From assembly GCA_036557885.1 (NCBI GenBank), contig DATBGS010000017.1, positions 1-37,923 of the forward strand: a stretch of 37,923 nt of DNA, read 5' to 3'. The DNA is from DATBGS01 sp036557885. Its GTDB lineage: Bacteria > Chloroflexota > Ktedonobacteria > Ktedonobacterales > DATBGS01. The notes below the pieces were generated by a model, which had not been told where the DNA came from, searched no databases, and saw only the letters and a list, made by a program, of their open reading frames with translations. Both the position numbers and the translations under genes were made by a program. This document shows positions 16,143-23,402 of this stretch, one piece after another. The first letter of the stretch is position 1. Each line of letters opens with the position of its first letter.

Positions 16143-16181
16143 GTGGGTGTAGAGCGGCTTGAGCCGCTACAATGCACCCAC
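16143..16181. other. Long hairpin upstream of the unknown-family gene
   Basis: The outer arms GTGGGTG (16143-16149) and CACCCAC (16175-16181) enclose AGCGGCT (16153-16159) and AGCCGCT (16162-16168). On the minus strand it lies about 90 bases upstream of the gene starting at 16050. It may be an operator or a transcript structure; there is no clear T-run. Confidence 0.4.
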
Positions 16182-16357
16182 TTTCCGCGCTGGTGTGTAG
16201 CCAGGCGGGGGGTACTGTGGCGCGGGGCGTGTACTATACACACCTGCGTCAGCCGTTCTTCAGTTGTACGAGGGAAACCAGGGGAACTCTGCCAGAACTG
16301 CCTAACGTTGGCTGATAGTAGTATAATCGGGAGCCTGCATAAAGTCAAGCTCCCTGA

Positions 16358-16387
16358 TTGACATATGCTGATCAGACGTGCTAGCAT
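16358..16387 (+). promoter_or_regulatory. Promoter for the MFS leader transcript
   Basis: A perfect -35 TTGACA (16358-16363) and TAGCAT (16382-16387, 4 of 6) are spaced by 18 bases, predicting a start at about 16394. A consensus TATAAT at 16322-16327 is an alternative with no good -35. The MFS start codon is about 360 bases downstream, leaving a long leader. Confidence 0.5.
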
Positions 16388-16393
16388 GAGGCC

Positions 16394-16462
16394 ATGCGAA
16401 GCCAACAATCCTGGATGATCCACCGCAACCGGAATCGAAAAACAAGCCCTCTGGCCGCGTAA
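16394..16462 (+). CDS. Putative 22-residue leader peptide (uORF) before the MFS gene
   Basis: The ATG at 16394 opens a 22-codon frame beginning MRSQQSW and ending SPLAA, rich in Arg and Asn, with TAA at 16460-16462. The stop codon lies inside the left arm of the hairpin 16454-16486, as in ribosome-sensing attenuators of antibiotic resistance genes. If the promoter at 16358 is used, the peptide would be translated from a transcript with almost no 5' leader. There is no good ribosome site at proper spacing. This is inferred from layout only. Confidence 0.35.
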   Translation: MRSQQSWMIHRNRNRKTSPLAA

Positions 16463-16486
16463 GCCTGGCACACGAGCTTACGCGGC
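16454..16486 (+). promoter_or_regulatory. Leader hairpin overlapping the uORF stop
   Basis: GCCGCGTAAG (16454-16463) and CTTACGCGGC (16477-16486) form a perfect 10-bp stem with a 13-base loop. The sequence AGCCTGGC (16462-16469), spanning the stem end and loop, is exactly complementary to GCCAGGCT at 16613-16620, the 5' arm of the downstream terminator. This gives mutually exclusive folds. A second CTTACGC at 16527-16533 could also pair with the left arm. Confidence 0.5.
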
Positions 16487-16611
16487 AGAACAAGGTGCCA
16501 CCTGACGCGCTGAACTGCGCTGGTTACTTACGCCAGTGCAGATGCCCTCAAATGCACCTCTGCTGAAACTCGCTCTCCCTCTCCTTGGATTCACCAAGCA
16601 TTCTCATATGT

Positions 16612-16657
16612 AGCCAGGCTATCGCTGTCTCTGTGCTGGCGGCCTGGCTCTTTTTAT
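16612..16657 (+). terminator. Terminator (possible attenuator) upstream of the MFS gene
   Basis: AGCCAGGC (16612-16619) and GCCTGGCT (16642-16649) form an 8-bp stem with a 22-base loop, followed by CTTTTTATT. It ends about 100 bases before the MFS start and follows no gene on this strand except the small leader frame, so it would interrupt the MFS transcript unless prevented from forming. Confidence 0.6.
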
Positions 16658-16756
16658 TTCCCTCAAGTCCCCGGCTTTGCGCGGCATGTGAGACGCCTGC
16701 TTTTCCTTGAATCCCTGTGCATCCTCATCGAATGCTTTTCAAGAAAGGAAGCATAC

Positions 16757-18010
16757 ATGTCAACAATGTCGGACCACTCAACGAGCGAACAACAGCCACT
16801 CTTATCCAGCAAGCCGCAATCGCTGTGGCGCAACCGGGATTATCTGCTCTTGTGGAGTGGGCAGGCGCTTTCTGATATTGGGGGCGCGATCTCAGAACTC
16901 GCCTATCCATTGTTGGTGCTGGCCGTCACACATTCTCCGGCACAAGCTGGCTTTGTCGCGGCCCTGCGCGCGCTGCCAGCCATGCTTTTTAGCCTGTTCG
17001 CAGGCGTGCTGGTGGACCGCTGGGACCGGAAACGGGTCATGCTGGTGTGCGATGTGGGGCGCGCCCTGAGCCTTGCCAGCATCCCGGTTGCGTATGCGTT
17101 TGGACTTTTGACCATCTGGCAGTTCTCGCTGACCGCCTTCCTTGAGGGCACCTTGCTGGTGGTGTTCAGGCTGGCAAAGACAACAGCCGTTTCCCAGGTA
17201 GTCACACCAACGCAGCTCACCACAGCCGTTGCGCAAGAGGAGTTCGTAGAAGGCACCACAGCGCTGTTTGGCCCCACCTTCTCAGGAGTCCTGTATACCC
17301 TGGGCGCGATGTTTCCTTTTCTCGCGGATGCTGTTTCCTATCTCATCTCTCTCGTGACCCTGCTGTTGATTCGCACGCCATTTCAAGGAAAACGCGCTGC
17401 ATCTCGTCGCAAGGTATGGGCAGAGATTGCTGAAGGCGTGCGCTGGGTGTGGCGGCAGCCCTTTATCCTCACCATGACGTTGTTGATGGGGGCTGGCGCA
17501 TTTGGCCTTGCAGGGCAGGCGCTGCTCATTATCATCCTGGCGCAACAACAGCACGCTTCTGCGGTAGTGATTGGCCTGATCGTCGCCGCTGGTGGTGTTG
17601 GTGCGATTCTCGGCTCGCTGCTGGCGCCCCACCTGGAACATCGCCTCACCGTTGGGCACTCTATCCTGCTGACACGCTGGTATTTTGTGCTGAGTTGGCC
17701 CTTGTATGCGCTTGCGCCTTTTCCCCTGGTCCTGGGCGTGGTGGAATTTGGCATGGGCTTTGTTGACCCGATTGAGGATGTGCCCTACTTCAGCCATCGC
17801 CTCAAACTGATCCCTGACGAACTCAAGGGCAGAGTGCTAAGCGCCTGCCGCCTTTTTCCAGGCACGATGCGCCCGCTGGGGCTGGCATTGACCGGTATCC
17901 TGATTCAACGGGTGGGTATCTTCCCCACCATCTGGTTGTTCTGGGTCTGGCTGTTGGGAATCACCGTGATTGTAACGGTGATCCCTCAAGTGCGCCGCGA
18001 ACGTTCTTAG
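16757..18010 (+). CDS. MFS transporter (drug/siderophore efflux type)
   Basis: A 417-aa major facilitator with about 12 hydrophobic segments, resembling the MFS_3/EntS-like group that includes macrolide and enterobactin exporters. It starts WRNRDYLLLWSGQALSDIGGAI, typical of the group. Motif A is GVLVDRWDRKRVML in the TM2-TM3 loop. The start at 16757 is chosen because AAAGGA sits seven bases upstream; an in-frame ATG at 16688 lacks a site. The charged 30-residue N-terminus is cytoplasmic. Substrate cannot be told from sequence. The long leader with hairpins and a terminator suggests expression is induced by an inhibitor. Confidence 0.92.
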   Translation: MSTMSDHSTSEQQPLLSSKPQSLWRNRDYLLLWSGQALSDIGGAISELAYPLLVLAVTHSPAQAGFVAALRALPAMLFSLFAGVLVDRWDRKRVMLVCDVGRALSLASIPVAYAFGLLTIWQFSLTAFLEGTLLVVFRLAKTTAVSQVVTPTQLTTAVAQEEFVEGTTALFGPTFSGVLYTLGAMFPFLADAVSYLISLVTLLLIRTPFQGKRAASRRKVWAEIAEGVRWVWRQPFILTMTLLMGAGAFGLAGQALLIIILAQQQHASAVVIGLIVAAGGVGAILGSLLAPHLEHRLTVGHSILLTRWYFVLSWPLYALAPFPLVLGVVEFGMGFVDPIEDVPYFSHRLKLIPDELKGRVLSACRLFPGTMRPLGLALTGILIQRVGIFPTIWLFWVWLLGITVIVTVIPQVRRERS

Positions 18011-18033
18011 CCCGCGCAGGCGGGCAGTGTCTC

Positions 18034-18084
18034 GTTTGTAGCCCCGGCCACTGTGCCGGGGAATGGTGGCACCCCTGGCACAAA
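18034..18084. repeat. REP-like palindromic intergenic element, copy 3
   Basis: GTTTGTAGCCCCGGCC, first hairpin CCCCGGC...GCCGGGG, then a degenerate second part, GGTGGCACCCCTGGCACAAA. The family core TGTAGCCCCGGC is intact. It lies between the MFS gene and the MoaD-MoaE gene. Confidence 0.6.
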
Positions 18085-18108
18085 TCGGCTATCATTGAAA
18101 GAGAACTG

Positions 18109-18124
18109 TTTCTTCTTTCTTCGT
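18109..18124 (-). repeat. 16-mer repeat, minus orientation
   Basis: An exact reverse-complement copy of ACGAAGAAAGAAGAAA, immediately before the TAGGAG ribosome site of the MoaD-MoaE gene. It is likely to lie in the 5' untranslated region of that gene. Confidence 0.6.
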
Positions 18125-18138
18125 AGGAGCTACACTCC

Positions 18139-18804
18139 ATGAACATCACCATTCGCTATTTTGCCCGCTATCGTGAAGTGGCGGGTCGCTCCAACGAAAC
18201 CTTTGCGCTGGACGACGGTGCCACCGTTGCCCAGGCAGGCCAGGCGCTCGTTGCGCGCTATCCTGATCTGGCAGAACTGCTGCCGCGCTCCATTTATGCC
18301 GTCAATCGCCAGTATGTCCCATTGGAGACACCCATGCAAGAAGGCGACGAACTGGTCTTTATCCCGCCGATGGGCGGCGGCGAAGAGTTGCCAGCCCCAA
18401 TCATTCATATCACCCGCGAGCCACTGGACCGCGAGGCGATCATTGCCGCCGTCGCGCATCCAGAGGCCGGGGGCATCGTCACCTTTGAGGGTGTGGTGCG
18501 CAACCACGCGCGCGGCAAAAAGATTCGCTATCTGGAATACGACGCCTACCCGGAGATGGCCGAGGAGCAGATGGCCCAGATTGCCCAGGAGACGCTGCGG
18601 CGCTGGGGGCCAGCGCGCATCGCCATGTATCACCGCATCGGGCGGCTGGAGATTGGTGAGGCCAGCGTGATCATCGTCGTTGCCACGCCGCACCGCGCCC
18701 AGGCGTTTGAAGCCTGCCGCTACGCCATTGATACCCTGAAAACAACGGTGCCCATCTGGAAAAAAGAGGTGGCCGAAGACGGCGAGGAGTGGGTCGAAGG
18801 CTAA
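18139..18804 (+). CDS. moaX: Fused molybdopterin synthase MoaD-MoaE
   Basis: A 221-aa fusion of both molybdopterin synthase subunits, which put two sulfurs into precursor Z (cPMP) during molybdenum cofactor synthesis. Residues 1-81 are MoaD, a ubiquitin-like sulfur carrier ending in PPMGGG. Residues about 86-221 are MoaE, with FEGVVRNHARGKKIRYLEYDAYPEMA, TPHRAQAFEA, and active-site lysines in PIWKKEV. MoaD must expose a C-terminal Gly-Gly for thiocarboxylation; here Gly79-Gly80 is internal. The mycobacterial MoaX fusion is known to be cleaved to free it, and the same is expected here. No other moa or moe genes are nearby. TAGGAG precedes the ATG. Confidence 0.95.
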   Translation: MNITIRYFARYREVAGRSNETFALDDGATVAQAGQALVARYPDLAELLPRSIYAVNRQYVPLETPMQEGDELVFIPPMGGGEELPAPIIHITREPLDREAIIAAVAHPEAGGIVTFEGVVRNHARGKKIRYLEYDAYPEMAEEQMAQIAQETLRRWGPARIAMYHRIGRLEIGEASVIIVVATPHRAQAFEACRYAIDTLKTTVPIWKKEVAEDGEEWVEG

Positions 18805-18819
18805 AGCGCGGGCGGGGCA

Positions 18820-18850
18820 CTTGTAGCGCCGGCGTCCCTGCCGGCAGGGG
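18820..18850. repeat. REP-like element, single-hairpin half copy
   Basis: ACTTGTAGCGCCGGCG followed by TCCCTGCCGGC: the left half of the family only, with hairpin GCCGGC...GCCGGC. It lies 15 bases after the MoaD-MoaE stop and may act in termination. Confidence 0.55.
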
Positions 18851-18957
18851 AGGGGATAGCCCGTTCCGGCCAGTGGGGTAGTCTTTTGGTTGGCAGCATG
18901 GTACAATCGCCTTGCAACCTGCGCAGGTGAACGCCGATTGGAAGAGAGGCCGGGCGG

Positions 18958-20094
18958 ATGGAAATAGAACCTGTAAGACGACCACGAAGGCGCCGGACGG
19001 TGCAGCCGGTCATTGAGATGACCGAACCCACCAGCGTGCTCGAAGCTGCCCCCATTGTCGAGGCATCCACAGAAACCCTCCCCACCATCATTGACTCAAC
19101 GGCGGTGGCCCTGGACGACACCGGCCAGCCGTTGCCGCCGCCTCCCCCGGAGCCAGAGCCGCCGCGCACCGATTTCTTCTTTCCACCCTTGCCCAGAACG
19201 CCCCCTGCTGGCAGAACCACCACTCCGCCCAAAAAACAGCGAGCTTCGGTCACTGCTGCCCAGGTCTGGAGCGTCGTCCAGACGGTCTTGCTGGTCTGCT
19301 GGCGGGGGTTGGCGCTCTTGCTGCGCGGCGTGATCGTGCTTCTGCGGGTGCTGTGGCGCGGGCTGCGTCTGCTGGCGCGGGGTATCGCGTGGGTGATGGT
19401 CAGCATTGCGCGGGGGAGCGGGCGCGGCTGGCAGCGGTGGATGTCCCCCGTCTTGCACACTGGCTGGCACTGGGCAACAGACGACCCCTACGCGCCGCCA
19501 CGCGAGAACACCCGCCAGCCGATTCTCCAGGGCCGCGTGCTGGGCGTCTATCGCTACCGGCTGTATCAGCGCGTGCTGGTGGGCGGTTTTGGCATCCTGC
19601 CGCTGGCGGCCATCTCGCTCTATCTCCTGAATAACCTGATCAGCACCTTCCAGGCTGGCGTCAACGACTGGCTGTTCTGGCTTCAGGACATTGCTGGCAC
19701 ATTGGTCGGATTATTTGGCTGCCTGATCTTCCTCCGCCTGACGAGCACGCGCATCACGCTGCACAGCGATGGGATAGAATATAAGACATGGTTTCGCGTC
19801 GTCCGCAGCCGCTGGGATGAGATTGCCGTGCTCAAGGTGGAGTATTTCCGGCGCAACGAGCGCTGGGTCGTGGGCACCGGGCGCGGCGCCTGGGCCTTCC
19901 TGCATCGCTCAGTTCTGGGGATACCCAAAGGTCGCCAGCTTGCCAAGCTCATTGCCCTGTACGCCCGGCTGAACTCCACCGGCACCCCGTACTGGCTGCC
20001 AGCGGTTGGGCGCTTCAACGAGCGCGGGCAATCTGGAGAGGTTCATCTGCCGCAGGACAGAACGCGCCGCCCTAGAACACCAGCAGAGGCATGA
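18958..20094 (+). CDS. Membrane protein with arginine-striped helix and PH-like domain
   Basis: A 378-aa protein. Residues 1-100 are Pro/Glu-rich and disordered with a basic start. Residues 103-160 form a long apolar helix with Arg every seven residues (116, 123, 130, 137) plus Arg134 and 141, in repeated W/LRGL units. Residues 205-230 and 240-262 are probable membrane helices. Residues about 264-345 look like a bacterial PH-like domain (ITLHSDGIEYKTWFRVVRSRWDEIAVLKV). The next gene carries a matching segment and overlaps by four bases (ATGA), so the two probably form a complex. Function is unknown. Confidence 0.75.
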   Translation: MEIEPVRRPRRRRTVQPVIEMTEPTSVLEAAPIVEASTETLPTIIDSTAVALDDTGQPLPPPPPEPEPPRTDFFFPPLPRTPPAGRTTTPPKKQRASVTAAQVWSVVQTVLLVCWRGLALLLRGVIVLLRVLWRGLRLLARGIAWVMVSIARGSGRGWQRWMSPVLHTGWHWATDDPYAPPRENTRQPILQGRVLGVYRYRLYQRVLVGGFGILPLAAISLYLLNNLISTFQAGVNDWLFWLQDIAGTLVGLFGCLIFLRLTSTRITLHSDGIEYKTWFRVVRSRWDEIAVLKVEYFRRNERWVVGTGRGAWAFLHRSVLGIPKGRQLAKLIALYARLNSTGTPYWLPAVGRFNERGQSGEVHLPQDRTRRPRTPAEA

Positions 20095-20684
20095 ATACAC
20101 TCTCATCTCGCCAACACGACCAGTCTTCCTCAGCCGAGACGCTTGGCGCCCGGCTCTATGAATATCGCGCCCCCGCCAGCGCAAAGCTGGTGGCGCTGGG
20201 CATTTGCATCGTCATTCCGGTCATGGTCGCGCTCTTCTTGCCGCAAATTTTGCGGCCAGCCAGCCTGAATGATCGGCTGCTGCCAACGTTTATGCTGCTG
20301 GTGCTGGTGCTGGCGGGCGCGTACCTGGCCTATCGGCAGGCGTATTTTGCCTGGGCCGTCATCACCATCCACGAACACGGGCTGCGCCTGGATTTCTGGC
20401 GCACGCATCTGCGCGTGCCCTGGGCCAGCGTGCGCAAGTTTTATTTGACGGGCCGCTCTCCCCGCTGGCACCTGCTGGATGCCGACGAGCGCGTGCTCTG
20501 CGAACTCAAATCTACCAGCAACGGCCAGGCATTCACCACCACTGGCGACCCGCTCCCAGAGCAAAAAGTGCCGCCCCTGCCCGATGCCATCATCGAGCAG
20601 GCCGGGCTGGTCTTGCAGGAAACCCCCTACCGCCATTACGCCCCGGCCCCCAGATCGCAGCGCAAGGGGAAGAAAACAACATAA
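20091..20684 (+). CDS. Membrane PH-like domain protein
   Basis: A 197-aa protein whose ATG overlaps the upstream stop (ATGA), indicating translational coupling. Two membrane helices lie at about residues 32-54 and 62-82. They are followed by a PH-like domain opening with ITIHEHGLRLDFWRTHLRVPWASVRKFYL, which parallels ITLHSDGIEYKTWFRVVRSRWDEIAVLKV in the neighbour: two TM helices then a PH-like sheet in both. The basic tail ends SQRKGKKTT. This is a paralogous pair acting at the inner membrane. The molecular role is unknown. A strong terminator begins at its stop codon. Confidence 0.75.
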   Translation: MNTLSSRQHDQSSSAETLGARLYEYRAPASAKLVALGICIVIPVMVALFLPQILRPASLNDRLLPTFMLLVLVLAGAYLAYRQAYFAWAVITIHEHGLRLDFWRTHLRVPWASVRKFYLTGRSPRWHLLDADERVLCELKSTSNGQAFTTTGDPLPEQKVPPLPDAIIEQAGLVLQETPYRHYAPAPRSQRKGKKTT

Positions 20685-20734
20685 AGAAGGAGTGCCAGCG
20701 CCAGCCTGGAGGCGGGCGCTGGCACTCCTTCTTT
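20683..20734 (+). terminator. Strong terminator, perfect 20-bp stem
   Basis: Bases 20683-20702 and 20715-20734 form a perfect 20-bp stem (AAAGAAGGAGTGCCAGCGCC and its complement) with a 12-base loop, ending in CTTCTTTAAT. It overlaps the stop codon of the PH-like gene. Confidence 0.85.
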
Positions 20735-20744
20735 AATCCTCCCC

Positions 20745-20772
20745 TTGCAAACCGCCGTGCTTCTGCTATACT
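20745..20772 (+). promoter_or_regulatory. Promoter of the Ser/Thr kinase gene
   Basis: TTGCAA (20745-20750), 16 bases, then TATACT (20767-20772), with TG at 20764-20765 making an extended -10. A small palindrome CGAGC-ATT-GCTCG (20782-20794) lies just after the expected start point and may be an operator or a 5' hairpin. Confidence 0.65.
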
Positions 20773-20834
20773 TTTCTTGTTCGAGCATTGCTCGTTCAGG
20801 AAGAATGTAGAACACAGAGGTCATGGAGGCAGCG

Positions 20835-22286
20835 ATGCCGGGTCAGGGGCCACTTACGAATCAGGTGCTGGGCGGCACGTATCTGCTGGGTGAGGTGTTG
20901 GGCCAGGGTGGGTTTGGCGTCGTCTACAAGGCGCAGCACCAGCGGCTCAATCGCGCGCAGGCCGTCAAAGTGCTTTCAGAGCAGCACTTCAACAACCAGC
21001 AATTTCGCGCGCGCTTTATCCGCGAGGCCCAAACGCTGGCCGCGCTGGACCACCCCAACATCCTGCATGTGGATGAGCTAGGGGAAGAAGGCAATCTGAT
21101 TTATCTCGTGATGCCTTTTATTCCCAGGGGCACCTTTCAGGGCTTGCTCAAGCAGCGCGGCCCGCTGCCGGTGGACGAAGCCGGGCGCTATCTGGAGCAA
21201 ATCTGCGGCGGGCTGCGCTACGCGCACAAGCGCGGTGTTGTGCATCTGGACCTGAAGCCGCTGAACCTGCTGGTGCATGATGATGGGCGGCTCCTGCTCT
21301 CCGACTTTGGCCTGGCGCACCTGATCAAAGAGGGCGCGGTGCAGGGCGGCGCCAGCCTGACCTTTGGCACGCCGTTCTATATGGCGCCGGAGCATCTGCG
21401 CGGCCAACCCGACTGGCGCAGCGACCTGTACTCCATGGGCGTCATTCTGTTTCAGATGTTAGCCGGGCGGCTCCCCCTGGAAGGACCAACCCCCGAAGCC
21501 ATCATCGCCAAACTGCTCACAGAGCCAGCGCCGCCGCTGCGCCAGTTCCGGCCCGATCTGCCGCCATCGCTGGAATGGATGGTGGCAAAGGCGCTTGCCA
21601 AACGCCCCGAAGACCGCTACCAGAAAGCCAGCGAGTTTTTCTATTATTTTCGGGACGCGCTCGCGCCCAAACCTGCTGGCTATGCCCGGCCCTCGACGCC
21701 ATTGACGCAAGTCCCGTTGCCGCCAACAGTTCCCGTCAAGCGCGTCTCTGTGCCAGTGGCCCCAGGACCAACGCAAGCGCCCAGCGGCTTCATTGGGAAT
21801 TACGCGCCGCTCGGTGTTCCCTATCCGGCCTCGCCCGTAATCCGCAAGCCCTATGCGCAGAAGATGGGGACGGGCGGAAAATTAGCGGCAGTTGGGGGAT
21901 TGGTCGCTTTGCTGGCCTTTTTACTGCCCTGGCTCACATACTCAGTGAACGGCTTCAGTCAATCCGTCCCCGGCACGCAAATCGTATCAGGGGGAAGAGT
22001 GAACTGGTTCATACTGGAACCTCTGTGCGCGGGATTCCTGCTGCTTTTGGGGCTGCTTGCGGGGCGAGCACGCGGATTCTCTGCGAAGGTCAGCCTGCCT
22101 ATCGCGCTTATCGGGATGGGCACGGTCATAAGCTTCATGCTCTATATCCCCTCTGTTTTCCGTGGAAGCGGCATCAGCTACAGTCTGGGCTTCGGTATCT
22201 GGCTGGCGCTCGTCGGCTTTGGGCTTGGTCTGGCTGGGGCGATTAGAGGCTTGCGGGAAAAGCAGTTCCGGCAATTCCGAAAGTAA
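20835..22286 (+). CDS. Hanks-type Ser/Thr protein kinase with C-terminal membrane domain
   Basis: A 483-aa kinase from the ATG at 20835, chosen because GGAGG sits five bases upstream; an ATG at 20823 is less well placed. Kinase domain residues about 15-265: glycine loop GQGGFG (24-29), Lys45 in AVKVL, HLDLKPLNLL with catalytic Asp139, DFG 157-159, APE 184-186, and SDLYSMGVILFQMLAG. The HRD arginine is Leu, so this is a non-RD kinase that may not need activation-loop phosphorylation. A Pro-rich linker leads to four membrane helices (about 345-470). No PASTA or other external sensor is seen. An FHA protein, a typical phospho-Thr reader, is encoded 8 kb away. Confidence 0.95.
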   Translation: MPGQGPLTNQVLGGTYLLGEVLGQGGFGVVYKAQHQRLNRAQAVKVLSEQHFNNQQFRARFIREAQTLAALDHPNILHVDELGEEGNLIYLVMPFIPRGTFQGLLKQRGPLPVDEAGRYLEQICGGLRYAHKRGVVHLDLKPLNLLVHDDGRLLLSDFGLAHLIKEGAVQGGASLTFGTPFYMAPEHLRGQPDWRSDLYSMGVILFQMLAGRLPLEGPTPEAIIAKLLTEPAPPLRQFRPDLPPSLEWMVAKALAKRPEDRYQKASEFFYYFRDALAPKPAGYARPSTPLTQVPLPPTVPVKRVSVPVAPGPTQAPSGFIGNYAPLGVPYPASPVIRKPYAQKMGTGGKLAAVGGLVALLAFLLPWLTYSVNGFSQSVPGTQIVSGGRVNWFILEPLCAGFLLLLGLLAGRARGFSAKVSLPIALIGMGTVISFMLYIPSVFRGSGISYSLGFGIWLALVGFGLGLAGAIRGLREKQFRQFRK

Positions 22287-22316
22287 ACCAACCACCTATA
22301 CGCTCGCATCCTTCCC

Positions 22317-22325
22317 TGCTATAAT
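22317..22325 (+). promoter_or_regulatory. Extended -10 promoter, TGCTATAAT
   Basis: A perfect TGn plus TATAAT about 120 bases before the membrane protein at 22446. There is no clear -35. The same TGCTATAATGC sequence occurs before the FHA gene. Confidence 0.65.
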
Positions 22326-22445
22326 GCTGAGGCAGAGGACCAGCCTACCTTTCCTGCTCAGGAATTGGCCTCTGAAATGCTTGTTGTCTGGTAGACTGGC
22401 TTACGCGCACAGACAACAACAGACACAGCACCCCAAGGAGGTCAC

Positions 22446-23234
22446 ATGCTGCACTCCTCTCCTGTTTTTGCCGATGGTATTACGTTCCCCTTTGATTTCG
22501 GCCTGCCTCAGTTCTTCATCCTGCTGATTGGCCTGGGCGGGCTGGCACTGCTGGTGCACGTCATTCTGCGCGTGACCAGAGGGCAAATGGACCCCGTGAA
22601 GGGCATCCGCGTCAAGCACTTTCACTATGGCCGCGCCGCAAGCGGCGTGGTCTTGCTCTTTCTCTCCATCTCGCTGATCTATCTCGCCATCCTGCTCCAG
22701 GCGTACTTTGGCCTCACCAGCAGGCATCTGGTTGCGCGGGTCCACGCCACGAAGGTTGCCAATCAGCAGCACCAGATGAGCGTTGATCTGATGCTGTTTG
22801 ATAAGAGCGGGAATAAAACCTCCGAGCAGACCTACTCCATTTGCGGAGATGAATGGGAACTGCAAGGCGACATCGTGAAATTTGCCGACTGGACCGGCAT
22901 CCTGGGGCTGCACACTGGCTACAAGCTCACTCGTCTCCAGGGCAGATATGACGACATCAACCTGGCGCGTGGCCCACAGTGCGTTCAGGAACTCAACGGC
23001 GGAGATGATGGCTTCTTCCAAACGCTGCAAAACCAGGGCGGCTGGCTGCACCCGGTGGTGGAATCCTCCTATGGCAACGCTGTCATTTTGCCCGCCGATA
23101 GCAACACCTACAGCGTCTATGTGTCGCAGACGGGCCTGTTCGCGGGCGCTCCGGGGACCATATCCCCAATGCCGCTGCTGAAGGCGGTGCCCGCGCCTGC
23201 CATGACCCTGCTTGCCAGGATTGAGCACACCTGA
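22446..23234 (+). CDS. Membrane-anchored protein, 'multidrug transporter-like' family
   Basis: A 262-aa protein with two or three membrane helices at about 20-45 and 62-85, then a soluble domain on the outer or periplasm-equivalent side. The segment CGDEWELQGDIVKFADWTGILGLHTGYKLTRLQGRY resembles proteins I recall being annotated, without functional evidence, as cation/multidrug efflux pump. The hydrophobic content is too small for a real pump of that kind. A strong AAGGAGG ribosome site precedes the ATG. It follows the kinase but has its own promoter. Confidence 0.7.
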   Translation: MLHSSPVFADGITFPFDFGLPQFFILLIGLGGLALLVHVILRVTRGQMDPVKGIRVKHFHYGRAASGVVLLFLSISLIYLAILLQAYFGLTSRHLVARVHATKVANQQHQMSVDLMLFDKSGNKTSEQTYSICGDEWELQGDIVKFADWTGILGLHTGYKLTRLQGRYDDINLARGPQCVQELNGGDDGFFQTLQNQGGWLHPVVESSYGNAVILPADSNTYSVYVSQTGLFAGAPGTISPMPLLKAVPAPAMTLLARIEHT

Positions 23235-23323
23235 CGCTCGCCCGCCATGACCCATCTGGAGCGGCCCGCAACTTCTTTGCCCGGCGCTTCGTACTAGCAT
23301 CAAAGATTGGGCTAACGTCTCTG

Positions 23324-23385
23324 CTCGTAGCCCCGGCCACCGCGCCGGGGAATGTTGGCCCGGCACGGAGGCCGGGGCTGCAAAG
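23324..23385. repeat. REP-like palindromic intergenic element, copy 4
   Basis: CTCGTAGCCCCGGCC, first hairpin CCCCGGC...GCCGGGG, AATGTTGG link, then CCCGGC...GCCGGGGCTGC. It lies just before the ribosome site of the next gene, so it is part of its leader. Confidence 0.7.
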
Positions 23386-23402
23386 GCGAAGGAGGGTTGC
23401 TG

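Noticed and set aside
16044..16361. A 105-codon plus-strand frame in the gap before the MFS leader
   Set aside because: It starts inside the opposite gene, has no ribosome site, and contains the 16143-16181 hairpin.
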